Source of the DNA: Nannobrachium achirus
Lineage: Eukaryota > Chordata > Actinopteri > Myctophiformes > Myctophidae
Reading direction: 5' to 3'
DNA length: 64,000 nucleotides
NCBI GenBank assembly: GCA_963921795.1
Contig: OY997653.1
Coordinates: forward strand, 23,298,658 to 23,362,657
Shown here: piece by piece, positions 22,646 to 33,939 of the stretch
Layout: every line of letters begins with the position of its first letter
How positions within the stretch are numbered: the first letter of the stretch is position 1
Program-made: the position numbers and the translations under genes
Notes under the pieces: generated by a model
Database searches by the model: none
Seen by the model: the letters and a program-made list of their open reading frames with translations, nothing else
What the model was told of the DNA's origin: nothing

Positions 22646-23332
22646 TCCGAGGAGCAGGTGGTTGTCCCGGCGGATGCTGCTGCCGCTCCCGGCTCTGGCC
22701 TCCTGACCACCGTGGAGATCCAGGAGATGACGGAACAAGACCCGGTCCTGACCCAGGGCATGAGCCGCCTGAAGGAGGAGCAGGCAAGGCTGGCGGAGTT
22801 CGCGGCCAGCCTGTTGTCCCCCTCCTCGGACACAGAAGAAGACAAAGACGACGACAGCGACGGGGCCGAGGACGAAGAGGAGGACGCGCTGACCTCGGCG
22901 TTCGCCGCGGTCACAAAGCAAAGCCAGAAGAAAGCCACAGAGGAAGAGAAGGTAGAAGCCAAGCCAGACGCAGAACCGCGGAAGGCCGAAGAAGTGGCCG
23001 TGGTGGCCGAAGTGGCCGTGGTGGCCGAGCCCGCGTCAAAGACGGAGGAAGCAGAGGAGACCCGCAAGGAGGCGACCGAACCTCCGCTGGCAGCACCAGA
23101 ACATGAAGAGAAGCCCACTGAATCAGATGTGGTCACAGCACTATTGAAGGAAGCAAGTCTAGCCATGGAGTCAACATATTCCAGACCTAAACCAAAGGAG
23201 GTCAAGGAGCCCACACCAACAGCACCAGTACCAGTACCAGAAGAGAACAAGCAACTGGCCCCTGAACCACTGTCAGCGCCCACGAAGGAGGAGTCCAACC
23301 CACCAGCAGAGTCCAAACCTGCAGAGGAAACG
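22646..23332 (+). CDS. txlnb: txlnb coding exon 12 (acidic tail)
   Basis: 229 codons in frame with exon 11, beginning SEEQVVVPADAAAAPG. The tail has an acidic block (DTEEDKDDDSDGAEDEEEDA, residues about 65-90 of the exon), Ala/Val/Glu repeats such as VAVVAEVAVVAEPA, and Pro/Glu-rich stretches. It is predicted to be disordered. The donor is ACG|GTAGGG. Beta-taxilins are known to have long, poorly conserved C-terminal tails, so homology here is weak while the open frame is strong. Confidence 0.88.
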
Positions 23333-23384
23333 GTAGGGCATAATGGGACATATGGGACAACTTCTGATTAAATCTGTTTAAATT

Positions 23385-23629
23385 TGGTTCCCAAACTTTG
23401 TGACCCAAAAGAGAGATTAGCATTTGGCCGGGACTCAAACAAGTGAAAATCGCGGATCTACAAGTACATGTAGTGCGGCTATTTTCACAATTTCTTAAAA
23501 CAATTGTTTTCTAATTTATGGAATTTCTTTGATTTGTTTTATTTTTAATTTACTGTAGCAGTTACAGCAGGTAACAAAAAGTTAAGGGACCCATAAAAAT
23601 GGGTCCCGACCCAGTGTTTGGGAAGCAGT
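23385..23629 (+). mobile_element. hAT-Charlie-like MITE in the last txlnb intron
   Basis: Ends GGTTCCCAAACTTTGTGACC and GACCCAGTGTTTGGGAAGC, with a short palindromic module in the middle (about 23446-23490). Related fragments lie at about 13106-13190 and 44732-44800. Confidence 0.75.
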
Positions 23630-23787
23630 GCTGTAAATCATAGGCTTCCGTCGGTCAGGGTTGACCATCGTTCACGCATCACGCATTCAAAACTAGATTA
23701 TTACAGTAGAGAGGAAAGCCTCTCTGCTGTACAAAGGTAAAGTTAATGTCATACAAGTATCCTTGTATTTGTTGATGGGGTGGGAAT

Positions 23788-24446
23788 TTAAAGGATTACT
23801 TCACCACTTTTCAACCTATTTTCAACCTATCTTATTGGGGCTGTTAAGTATGACATCATTTTGTAGGCAGAGGAGAATTTCTGCCCCCAGTTTCCGTGAA
23901 TCTTTTTACTATTTTTACTATTTACACATTTTTCTTCTCTTTGTTATTGAAAGGAAAGTGTTAGAATGATACTTTAGTCGTTATTTTTTAGTCGTTGCTT
24001 TTTGAAATAGCGAGGGACAGAAAATGCTCTGGGGGCAGATTCTCCTCTGCCTACAAAATGATGTCACAGCTTAAAAGCCCCATAGGTCCTCACTTCATAA
24101 TAAAATTGCAAAAAAGAAATCTACTCGGTCCAAGTCTCTTAGGAGAGCTGTGGGAAGTTCAGAAATCCATAGTCTTGTGAAATCATCAATGGGGAATCCA
24201 AGCTAATAGAAAATGCAGGCTTTCTATTCCTGAAAAGTTGCAATGTTAAAGTGGAAGCTATTATTCTCGTGATAATAATAATCAAAAATATTGTTTAAAA
24301 AATAAATCTGTCAAACGATGATGTCACAAGACTATGTACAGTATTTCTGAACTTCCCACAGCTCTCCTAAGAGACTTGGATCGAGTAGATATATATATAT
24401 TTTTTTTTTTCTTTTTGCAATTTTATTATGAACATTAGTTTACCAG
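23788..24446. mobile_element. long-TIR element related to 16091 copy, last txlnb intron
   Basis: Begins TTAAAGGATTACTTCACCAC. A nested fold-back has matching arms around ATCTACTCGGTCCAAGTCTC (about 24117) and GAGACTTGGATCGAGTAGAT (about 24371). Confidence 0.7.
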
Positions 24447-24673
24447 GGTGGACTTATCCACTCCCTCCAGGTCCGAAGTAACAACACAAATCTGCTCCAC
24501 TGAATGCTGGGCGCTAGGGCAGATTTAGCTGTTCAAACACCCCTTTTTCCAAAATGTATAAAACATATTTATGGTTTATGAGAATGCCAATGTATAAGTA
24601 CAGCTTGTTTTTCAACACATTGTTTGGATATCCAGATATTTAAAAATAATCCATTTGCCCTTCTTTTTCAAAG

Positions 24674-24946
24674 GTTCAAGCTGAAGTGATGGAAATCGAG
24701 CAGCCCACACCAGCGGCAGCACCAGTACAAGAAGAGACGACCCAGCAGGACCGGTGTGCCGAACCAGTACAACCAGTACAACCTGTACAACAAGAAGAAG
24801 CGATCCCTGTCCAGCCAGAAGCTGGATGTGGTCCCTCTGAAGACGCCACTGCCTCCACGACATCGCACGCAGACAGAGCCAACAACAACAGCAACCCTCA
24901 GCAGCCAATGAGGAAGAAGAAGAAGAGGAACAATAAGAAAGTGTAG
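24674..24946 (+). CDS. txlnb: txlnb last coding exon with stop TAG at 24944
   Basis: 90 codons plus stop in phase with exon 12. The acceptor is TTTCAAAG at 24666-24673. It opens VQAEVMEIEQPTPAAAP, contains EEAIPVQPEAG and ends in the basic KKKKRNNKKV. PVQPVQPVQ shows a short internal repeat. The low complexity makes family matching weak; the assignment rests on frame, splice site and closeness to exon 12. Confidence 0.8.
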   Translation, partial: VQAEVMEIEQPTPAAAPVQEETTQQDRCAEPVQPVQPVQQEEAIPVQPEAGCGPSEDATASTTSHADRANNNSNPQQPMRKKKKRNNKKV

Positions 24947-25900
24947 TTCTGTTGGGTTGTTATGGCTGTGTGTGTGCGTGTGCGTGTGTGTGCGTGTCTG
25001 TGGTTAAGAGCATTGGTTCTCAAAGTGGTTTCCGTGGACCCTCATGGGGTTTTTGAGGGAGTTCCAGCTAGGGGAGCTAAATTGTTCTTAGTTAGGATCC
25101 AAATGGAACAGGTTCTGGAACTCTGAGAGCGTACAAATGACGGGTCCATTTGGCTCCATTTGGCTCCATTTGTACACTCTCAGGCCCCTTTTCGATTGGG
25201 GTTGAACCGGTTCGATTCTTTTCCCGCCTATTTGAGGATTCAGTTCCAGTTTGCTAGAAAGAGGCAAGGTTCCAAGAATCTTGAACCGCACTGGTTCTAG
25301 AACCAAAGTTATTTTGGTGGAAAAGGGGCCTCAGAGTAATGGGGGTCCCATTTGAAAAGGTTTGAGAGCCATAACTACTGGGTCAGAGGGAGATAGTGTG
25401 TGGGGGAGTATGTGAGGGGTTTATTTATATTTGATTTGGTCAGGGTGTGTCTGTCTATGTGTTTACCTTGTGCCTTAAGAACCACATGGCTGAAGACCTG
25501 GGCTTGTCTCAACTGGCGTGAGCAAAGCGCTATACTGTACCGTACGTCTAAATGGGTTCTATACCAGGAGCAGACTTGACATCATTATTTAAACTATAAA
25601 CTGCTGTATTTTTCAGTTTTCAAATGCAAGTAAAAGTGTGGGCCTAGATTAGTAGTGGGAGTAATGAGGAATTAGTATGTTTTCTTTGACGGAATAGATG
25701 AGGATGAGGATGATGATGATGATGACGATGACGATCTTCGCAGCCTGAGCTTTAACAAAAAGGAACAGAATACTTTAAGCTTTGCCTTACGCAAGACAAA
25801 AGATTATCTATGCCAAACCAACCACAATACTGTGTCTTTTCCGTTGGAAATCACAAAACGATGCTACTGAAATGAAATAAAAAAAATGATTTTCACATAA
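24947..25900 (+). other. txlnb: txlnb 3' UTR with nested MITEs
   Basis: From the stop to an AATAAA at 25876-25881. It contains a hAT-Charlie-like copy (about 25013-25370, ends TTGGTTCTCAAAGTGG and TTTGAGAGCC) into which a second element (25191-25332, ends GGCCCCTTTTC / GAAAAGGGGCC) has inserted. A (GAT)n-rich stretch at about 25697-25735 and an A-rich run after the signal follow. The UTR extent is inferred from the signal only. Confidence 0.6.
25876..25881 (+). terminator. poly(A) signal AATAAA of txlnb
   Basis: This canonical hexamer is followed by an A-run and a GTGTGT-containing stretch (25905-25918) that could serve as the downstream GU-rich element. Confidence 0.6.
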
Positions 25901-27051
25901 TTCATCTGTGTGTATGCGTTTGATTTTATAAAATGCTTTTTAAACGATGGTATATTGTAACCCCCATATAAAATCTCTCTCTTTGTCATGAATTCACACA
26001 TAAACATTCATATCTGGGTAACAAAATCAGCTAAATTCATAAGAATACATTTAAATCTACGCACAATTTGCAAATTAAACACAATATTTTGCACCGAACT
26101 CTAGTTTGTCATGGAGCATAATTATGAAATTCTCTTAAATACTGTACAACAGGAGTTTTTACTACATAGTAGCCACTAGCCAGCCAGTGTCATGGTGCAG
26201 TACACTATTCTATCCAGAAGATGGAACTGAAAGCACACTGCAAGTGAGGCACATGTTTCTTTTGATGCAGTTTAAGTGTATGCCCACTAAGAGAAGCCAA
26301 AGACATTCTTATCATATTGGTAGTCTACCCTGTATGCAGCAGCAGCATGTCCTCAACCATTTTCAGTATATTGAATGAGACTCTCTTTATGTTTTTGTTT
26401 TGTCTATATTACACTGTACACTGTTGGAAGTATCTTTTTACTGTCATAAGACAATCTGAAGACAATCACCATCTTTTTGATATCTAACTTTGACTTAATT
26501 ACCACATTTACTTTGTGATCAGAACTAATTACAGTTATATTATTTAGCATAATTTAGAGACATCATCCGTTACTTGCCAGCCGTCATCATCCACGTGGAG
26601 GGTGGGCCCAGGTCTTTCATCTTGACCCCCCTCCCAAAAGTCTGTATGACGGCCCTGTGTCTCAGGAGATGACAATCAAATAGTGGAATTTCTCTTGCAG
26701 ATAAAATTGAGACTAAACAGTGTTCTTGGTTGGTGTGTTGTATTCAATAATTGTATTGATCCCCTAGAGAAAATGCTCTTTCCGTTGGTCACCCATGCAG
26801 TGCACAGGTCCTCAAACTTCTTCAACCCCTGGAGGGTTTCATATGGCCCTGGGCCCCCATTTAATACCATTCTGGGAGTGGGTCCCAAATCTACACTATA
26901 AAAACAGACCCAAAAGGGTCCCTTTGGTTCCTAACTTTCAAACATTTGGCTGGGGACGCAAACCCTGGAACCCCCTCAAGGACCCCTGGGGGTCCCCGGA
27001 CACCACACTTTGTGACCCACTGACTCAGTGAGCCATAATATGTAGCTGGTG

Positions 27052-27318
27052 TGCAGGGGTGTAAAGTTTTTAGGTATTTGTACTTTAGTTGAGTAATTCC
27101 AAGTTTCAGTAGGCCTACTTTTACTTTTATTGTACTTTTACTCCACTATTTGAAAACTATAGTTACTAGCTAGTAGCTACTTAAATGATTTATTGTAAAA
27201 CATACATTAATCCACTATTTCCCTATTTTATACCTAGGCTATTTGAAAATAGACGATCTACAAGGTTGTAGATCTGCTATTTTCAAACATTTTGTACTTT
27301 TACTTTTGGTACTTTTGT
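27052..27318 (+). mobile_element. TACTTGAGTAAAGT-type MITE, 3' truncated
   Basis: Begins GTGCAGGGGTGTAAAGTTTT, contains ACTTTTACTCCACTATTTGA and a short palindrome module (27242-27287), and fades after GGTACTTTTGTGATG. Confidence 0.65.
27242..27287. repeat. short palindromic module
   Basis: TTTGAAAATAGACGATCTAC / GTAGATCTGCTATTTTCAAA. Confidence 0.85.
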
Positions 27319-27811
27319 GATGGGAACTTTGGGAAGAGGCAGTGTTTATTGCATGTACAGTAGTTACGCATTGACTGGAATCTGACTGTATAAACTCTGC
27401 AGTATATTTCCCCCTCAGGAATATCCTTAAACATGTCTTGTAAGCGAGGGCTGCATTCAAATAATGTAGCTTGATTGAACACATCATCTTCTATTTTAGT
27501 CACTTTCAAGCCGGCCTCCCTATCTTCAGTATGTCATTATATAGATAGTCCAGACATGCAGCAAATATGTGGTTTGACACAGGGGAAATTGCAATCACTC
27601 AACTTCTGAATATGCTGTTATCATATAAGGGGTGTTTGTTTTGCATGCAATCATCAGACATGAACTGTTCTCGTTCAGCAGGTACAGGAGGGATGTTACT
27701 CAATTATTTCAATTTGACATAGAAGCTATGAATAGCATCATGTATGTCAGAGACTCAGAGTAGCAAGGTGCAGATCCCCATTTCCAGTTCACTCTGATCT
27801 GATGAATACAC

Positions 27812-27815
27812 AGAC

Positions 27816-27855
<40 letters not shown>

Positions 27856-27940
27856 GGATCTATCTAAGATCTATCTATCTACCTACCGACCGACCTACCT
27901 ACCTACCTACCTACCTACCTACCTACCTACCTACCTACCA
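27812..27940. repeat. (CTAT)n and (CTAC)n microsatellites
   Basis: Two adjacent tetranucleotide tracts separated by CTAGGATCTATCTAAGAT. Confidence 0.95.
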
Positions 27941-28071
27941 TCATATCTTTTCTGCATCCAAACGCTGGGCTATGACCTGGTATATTATTTCACATGCATT
28001 TAACTCAACGTTGTGGTTCAGTGTTTTGGTGTGTGCTTCATGTTTCTTGTGTCACCTTTCCGGGTCCTGCT

Positions 28072-28096
28072 CCCCCCCCCCCCCCCCCCCCCCCCC
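28072..28096. repeat. 25-nt C homopolymer
   Basis: A run of 25 C after GTCCTGCTC. The complementary strand could form a G-quadruplex. It is also a place where read errors are likely. Confidence 0.9.
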
Positions 28097-28587
28097 AAGT
28101 GCACTGCAACCAATCAGCCCCTCACTCCCTGGTGGATAAAAGGCCTGAGAAAAGTCATGCAGCCTCATTTGACTCCTTCCTGGCAGCCAGGCAGAGCAAT
28201 GGGATCTGTGTGTAACAACTTTGTGTGCTCTGTTAGCTTACTGTAGATTCGAGGTATACAGTGTGTGCTATTGCTTAACTGTAAGGTGTGTATATACCAT
28301 GGGCTGTGCATTGCCGAGTGGCAATTCGGTCAGAACTGCTGTGTGGTACTGTAGTTCATACTCAGTGACTATAGAATCTGACTGTAACTGTGCTTATCGT
28401 GTTTCCCCACAGGACTGAACATATAAGCCGTTGGTTCTCAAAGTGGGCTCCGGGGACCTCCAGGGGTCCTTGGGGTGGTTCCAGGGGGTCCCCAACAAGA
28501 GTAGTTAATGTAGCATCACAATCATTTTAAACCACCTTATCCATTTATATGTTGGCTATTCAAAAATCACACCCGTGTGAAGTGGAG

Positions 28588-28590
<3 letters not shown>

Positions 28591-28668
<78 letters not shown>
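28591..28668. repeat. (GT)n microsatellite
   Basis: About 39 GT units. Confidence 0.97.
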
Positions 28669-28669
<1 letters not shown>

Positions 28670-29082
28670 ATCATGTGTACCGATTTTTGTGACATTTGAA
28701 GAAAATATGTAGGAAAAGGAGCAAAAAGTGTGTTTTGGAGAAAATTCAAGATGGCGGAAAATCTATCATGGCGCAAATGGGCGTGGCCTATATGGGGAGA
28801 TGCGTCATGACCCAAGGAATCCAGGGAAAAAATATTTTTAATTTTCCGACCTACGGTTCAAGAGTTACAGGCCAAAACGTAAAGTGGGGTGTTATGGCGC
28901 CACCATGCGGCCAAATGACACAATTATTTTTTATTTAATCCTTGAAATCATTATGAACCTCCTCTCCAAGTCTTGAAACTCTAGCCCCTATGGTTTGCGA
29001 GAGACAAATAATTGAATGTGAGTTTTTGCGATTCCCATTATAAGTCAATGGGGAAAATTAATTCACTAAAGTACACAAAAGT

Positions 29083-29161
29083 AGTGAAAACAGCAGATCT
29101 ACAAGCACACAACGCCTCACGGTGCGAGGCGTTGTGTGCTTGTAGATCGGCTGTTTTCACT
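29083..29161. repeat. palindromic module
   Basis: AGTGAAAACAGCAGATCTAC / GTAGATCGGCTGTTTTCACT with AAGCACACAACGCCTC pairing to GAGGCGTTGTGTGCTT. Confidence 0.92.
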
Positions 29162-29507
29162 AGTTTAAATCCTTTTTAAAATGATAAATACAAAACAAAC
29201 GGTTTTGGACATACAAGGTTTCCACCCGACAACGACGAAATATAACTCATGTACAATAATTGGCCCACTGGCTTGTCACTTGTCATGATCTGAAATGACA
29301 AATCTTTGAGTAGCAGCAGCGCTACAGAGAGAGATCTCTCTCTATAGCGTGCAATGAGGGCCTCTCCAAATCTTTTTCCCGTGCTGAATCAGGGGCCCAG
29401 CACGTCCCTGGCTCCATCTCAGGAGATCACGGTCCAATAGTTCAGACTTAAGAGTAAACGGTGTTCTTGTGGTGGTGTCTTGCATTCAGTAACTGTATTG
29501 ATCACCA

Positions 29508-30390
29508 AGAGCGGCATAGCTCAGGGGTAGAGAAACCGCTATTAGAGCACGAAGGGTTCCCGAAGGGTTCCCAGTTCGAATCCGGGCTCCCCCTAGGCCA
29601 AAATTAGGCTAAACCTAAAACAAATTGCAATAGTAGCAAACTCAACTGATTTCGTATCCTCAATATGTCCTCAGTGAGGGAATAAAAGTCCCAAGGAATC
29701 CCATCAGGGGAAAGTTTTGAAAACGACCTACCTACCTTCACTTACTATACACTACACTGTAAAGGAAAAAATGACTCCCAAAAAATCTGCTTTAAGTAGG
29801 ATCCAAACTAGGGGTTTTTAATTATTCTGAATCCATTGCAAGCATTTGTTTTGCTTGAAAAACATTCCTTGGGCAAAAAATGGCCCCTCAAAACGATGGT
29901 TTAGTGATTTTCACAGTCTTTTGGGGTCCGTTTTTAGCCCAAGGAATGTTTTTCATGCAAAACAAATGCTTGCAATGGATTCAGAATAATTAAAAACCCC
30001 TAGTTTGACCCCTCACATCCCACTTAAAGGAGATTTTGTGGGAGTCATTTTTTCATTTATAGTGTAGTGTATAGTAAGTGAAGGTAGGTAGGTCGTTTTC
30101 AAAACTTTCCCCTGATGGGATTCCTTGGGACTTTTTTTCCCTCACTAAGGACATATTGAGGATACAAAATCAGTTGAGTTTGCTACTATTGCAATTTGTT
30201 TTAGGTTTTTTCATGTAACGACTGGACTATTGGGCAAGACTCTGAACCCCTAGTTGCTTCCGGTGAGTAGGTTGGTGCCTTGTATGGTTTCCTCCACCAC
30301 CGGTGTGTGAATGTGTGCGTGAATGGGTGAATGTAATGCACAATCTATGTAAAGCGCTTTGGATAAAAGCGCTATATAAATGCACCATTT
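29508..30390 (+). mobile_element. tRNA-derived SINE split by a fold-back element
   Basis: Head 29508-29600 (GCGGCATAGCTCAGGGGTAG, B box CAGTTCGAATCC) and tail 30209-30390 (GGGCAAGACTCTGAACCCCT, AAGCGCTTTGGATAAAAGCG) form one SINE once 29611-30208 is removed. Confidence 0.8.
29611..30208. mobile_element. 598-bp fold-back element inside a SINE
   Basis: Arms of about 280 bp run from AAACCTAAAACAAATTGCAA to its inverse TTGCAATTTGTTTTAGGTTT with only scattered mismatches. Paired landmarks include CCCAAGGAATCCCATCAGGG and GAAAACGACCTACCTACCTT. A small asymmetric insert (about 10 bp) interrupts the right arm. It splits a tRNA-derived SINE whose head is at 29508-29600 and tail at 30209-30390. Confidence 0.9.
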
Positions 30391-30504
30391 AGCAGCAGTT
30401 CCAACCTGTGGTCCAGTCATTATATTTTCAAAAGCAGTCAAAAATAGTTTTTTCAGGATTTTAAAATACCGTAAAATAGCAGCTTAAGCAAAACGTGTTG
30501 TGAG

Positions 30505-30933
30505 TAGGGATGGGACGATAAGCGTTATTATCGTTTATCGTGATAAAAAACACTCACGATAATCGTATCGTGGAGATTTAATTTATCGTCCTCCGTCAGG
30601 CACTGGGATCAATTCACCTTTTATTTGCCGAGCTGCATATCCAGCAAATACCGTAACTTAAACCCTCTATAATTGGTAAAAGGTACTTACTACTTATAAT
30701 ATACGTACTTGATACAGTCTTTTTTCACTCTCTATCAAATGTCTTTGCCAAAAAATAAATGTTCTACAAGCTCACATTGTGGCGCGTTGTGAGCTTGTAC
30801 TGTAGATCTGCAATTTTTTGACAAATGTTCCGCCCCAGGATAATGGATTTTGATTATCGCTATAATATCGTAAATCGCGATTTATTTTACAACAATAATC
30901 GTGATATGACATTTTCATATCGTCCCATCCCTA
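30505..30933 (+). mobile_element. hAT MITE, TAGGGATGGGAC family
   Basis: 429 bp with terminal repeats TAGGGATGGGACGATA / TATCGTCCCATCCCTA. It is flanked by GTTGTGAG (30497-30504) and GTTGTGAC (30934-30941), a 7/8 target duplication. It carries the palindromic module at about 30748-30821. Confidence 0.92.
30748..30821. repeat. palindromic module inside hAT MITE
   Basis: TTCTACAAGCTCAC / GTGAGCTTGTA...TAGATCTGCAATTTTT. Confidence 0.75.
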
Positions 30934-31984
30934 GTTGTGACTGTGAGCTTCTAGAGAAAAGTAGACAGTCCTTCACCCATCACCACATAGACCTACATAA
31001 AATATTCTGATGACAATGCCTTTCTCTGACTACTCATTGACAATAACTTAAGTTACAGTTACAGTTTGTCAAAACACAATTTCCCACTTCACACAACACT
31101 GCACTGACAGTACAGCTGAACTTGAACTGGTCATTACAGTACCTGGACTACACTGGACAAACACAAATAAAAACATGGAAAGATGGTACAGTAGGTCAAC
31201 TATTTTACTCAAAGTGTCCTTGGGCAAGATGCATGCTGAGCCCTTAATTCCTGCTCCTGATGTGCAGGTCCGTGCCTTGCATGGTTTCTTCCACAACCAA
31301 CTTGCATATAAAATCTAACTAAAACTGTTTATCATGGCAGAGGGAAGGAAGGAGAAAAAGAGTTGGCGTACACTGCAGTGATTACAGAGATTAGAACAGG
31401 GACGTGCAGAGAATGTTAGAGAGGCAGGGGCTGAAATTTCTAAAAAGGCCTTTTGGTGAAAATATCAAAAATAGCAGACTTCCAAGCTGACACCACACTG
31501 AACTAAGCATAATCAAGTAAATACTGGAGATGTGGCATAACGGCTGCATTCAAGTACAGGAGAGTTTGGACATGGCAATTCTCTTGAATGCTGCCTTCAG
31601 GTATGGCATGGAAAGACGGCATTTGCATTTATTTTAACATAATGAAAACTGCATTCATGATCTGGAGAGGGCACTTTGTACAAACGGATAAAAGGTCAAG
31701 GGCTCAAGCCCCCTTTGATGTCAATGTGTGCACGTGCCTGGATTAGAAGCCCGGTGTAGAAGAGGATGGAGAGCAAATGGAGTGATAGAAGCAAACCTCT
31801 CCAGGAAACCGACCAGTCAGGTTCCCAGATTGATTCTTCTTTTGTGTGCCGTCATCATATGTCCAGCTCAGTGGTGTGCTGCCACCATTCCCTCGTCTCT
31901 GGTCCCACCTGGAAGAGACCGGCCGGCCTCGAAGGTGGTGTTTACTACATTGGACATTGGTGATTATGAGTGGAAACCACAACA

Positions 31985-32360
31985 CGTCATGTTGTAGTAC
32001 TCGAAGACTACAATTTGGCCGGAACTACCCACCGGAAACAGTTTTAACCCAAAATAATTCCCCTGCGCTCAAGGACACACTTTTAGGGCCTACCTAATAA
32101 ACTCCTTGATGCGGAGTAGTTTTGCTTTTGAAAAATTAGTTTGGTATATGCATATTTTAGTCTAACTCGTAGCAACTGGCAAGACTACATTAGGCTACTC
32201 AAGCATTTTAATAGGGATTGGGGAAACGAATGGAGGGAACCAAATCAAAGCGACGCCGCTTCTTCTAGTGGTTTCCGCGCATTAGGCGGAAACCAAACGG
32301 CCTGTTGTGAACGAACACCAGGCTTTCCCCCAGAAAGCCTGGTAGGCGAGGTTATGTGGT
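31985..32360. repeat. dispersed repeat, inverted partner at 54330-54620
   Basis: CGGAAACAGTTTTAACCCAA, CAATAAACTCCTTGATG-like and GGTATATGCAT blocks occur in reverse complement near the kelch gene (GGTTAAAACCGTTTC, CATCAAGGGGTTTATTG, ATGCATATACC). Confidence 0.7.
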
Positions 32361-32698
32361 CAGCAGTCTGCTCAAACTTCTTCCCACACTCACACTCCTG
32401 GGCCCCACCTCTTCTTAGACTATCTGAAACAGCCGACCCTTGGTATGTATGTACAGTATAGGCGGTTCAGCAGATTGATGCGAGAATCAATGTGTTTCAA
32501 AAGCCACAACACATATCAATTCCTATGTTTTGTGTATCTTGCACCGCCTCAATGCAATGCTGTCGACTGTATTTGTGGAAAATACTATAATGTTTCCTCA
32601 TATTTGAGGATCAACCTCAAATATATACAGGTATGTTCAGGGCGGTTTAACCTTGAGTTGAGTTGTGTGTAATGCAGTCGTGGACAATAACAAAGTAC

Positions 32699-32760
<62 letters not shown>

Positions 32761-32844
32761 CCTCCTATCGCTGGAAGTGTCTTTCTCTCTAACTCGCTCT
32801 ATCGTTCTCTCTGCCTCTCCCATTCTCACACACCCCCACACACA

Positions 32845-32920
<76 letters not shown>
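32699..32920. repeat. (CTTT)n and (CT)n microsatellites
   Basis: (TTTC)n at 32699-32760 and (CT)n at 32847-32920 separated by CT-rich sequence. Confidence 0.97.
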
Positions 32921-32922
<2 letters not shown>

Positions 32923-33854
32923 CTGTATAATTTCCTACATCTTCATCTTCCAACCTCATGCTGTTGAAAGGAACGTACTGTAGCAGCTTAGCTTAATCGC
33001 CTGCACACACAAGAGCTAGTGAGTATCTGGCATGCTTCTTCTCAGGAGTGTGGAAAAAACAAGGAACCTCTAGAGAGAGTTTAGCATAACTTAACCGTTG
33101 TGCTGCCTTTGGCGACTGAATTTCCCCCTTGGGATCATAAAGGCATATCTATATCTATATACAGTATCTCTCTAGGCCTATCTATATTTATGTGTTAGAT
33201 TTTTTTGCATTGGCATTTAGGTGACCCTCTTATGCAGCATGCCATGGCCGCGGACCCCCATCTGAAATTTCTTTTGTGCCTGTGGCCCCCAGAGGTGATA
33301 ATTCGTGTTAAAAATGCAAAACACTTTCAAGATTTTTCAGAAATGTTCAAAAAGATGTCTGTACAAGCTCACAGCGTGAAGTAATGCACTGTGAGTTTGC
33401 AGATCTGCATTTTTTTAACACAAAATGACACAGAATGTGCCAACTACCTCATAATGGATCAGAGCTTTGAAGTTTCCAACACAGTGCTAGGACATCACGT
33501 ATTCACAAGAAGCAGCATGGTGGCGATTTAAACGCCTTTGAGCAAAGCTTGTGTCGTGAAAGCAGCCAAATAAACACAACTTTCTTTCAGTCGTACCTGA
33601 TCATACCGTCCACCAACTCCAATGTAAAGGGACGTTTTATACTAAATGTTTCTTGTAGGAGGAAATGGGGGCCTGATGAGTTCCAATTTATTATCGAGGT
33701 GGGAAAAGTTCCAAGTCAGAAACTTCCCAGTTAGTTCCAGCTTGGCATGAACTCAAAACAATCAGTTGGAATTCCCATATGGGCCTTTGAAGCCATGTCT
33801 GCTTTACTTCGGGCCTGAAGTGTGTTGCAGATGATTAGTTGAGCATACAGCGAG

Positions 33855-33856
<2 letters not shown>

Positions 33857-33938
<82 letters not shown>
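33857..33938. repeat. (GT)n microsatellite
   Basis: About 41 GT units. Confidence 0.97.

Positions 33939-33939
<1 letters not shown>

Larger units (their letters stand above)
25901..28560. other. intergenic DNA, no gene seen
   Basis: Beyond the MITE at 27052 and the microsatellites at 27.8-28.1 kb I see only fragments, for example hAT-like GGTCCTCAAACTTCTTCAACC near 26808. Confidence 0.5.

Noticed and set aside
22558-23316. Long alternative frames overlapping txlnb exon 12 on both strands
   Set aside because: Shadow frames of a GC-rich coding exon; the frame 22646-23332 joins properly to exon 11 and matches the acidic tail expected.
23333-24673. Second transposon-born intron (donor also GTAGGG)
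   Set aside because: Only the donor hexamer is shared; there is no TAGGGATGGGAC end, no matching right end at the acceptor and no target duplication across the junctions.
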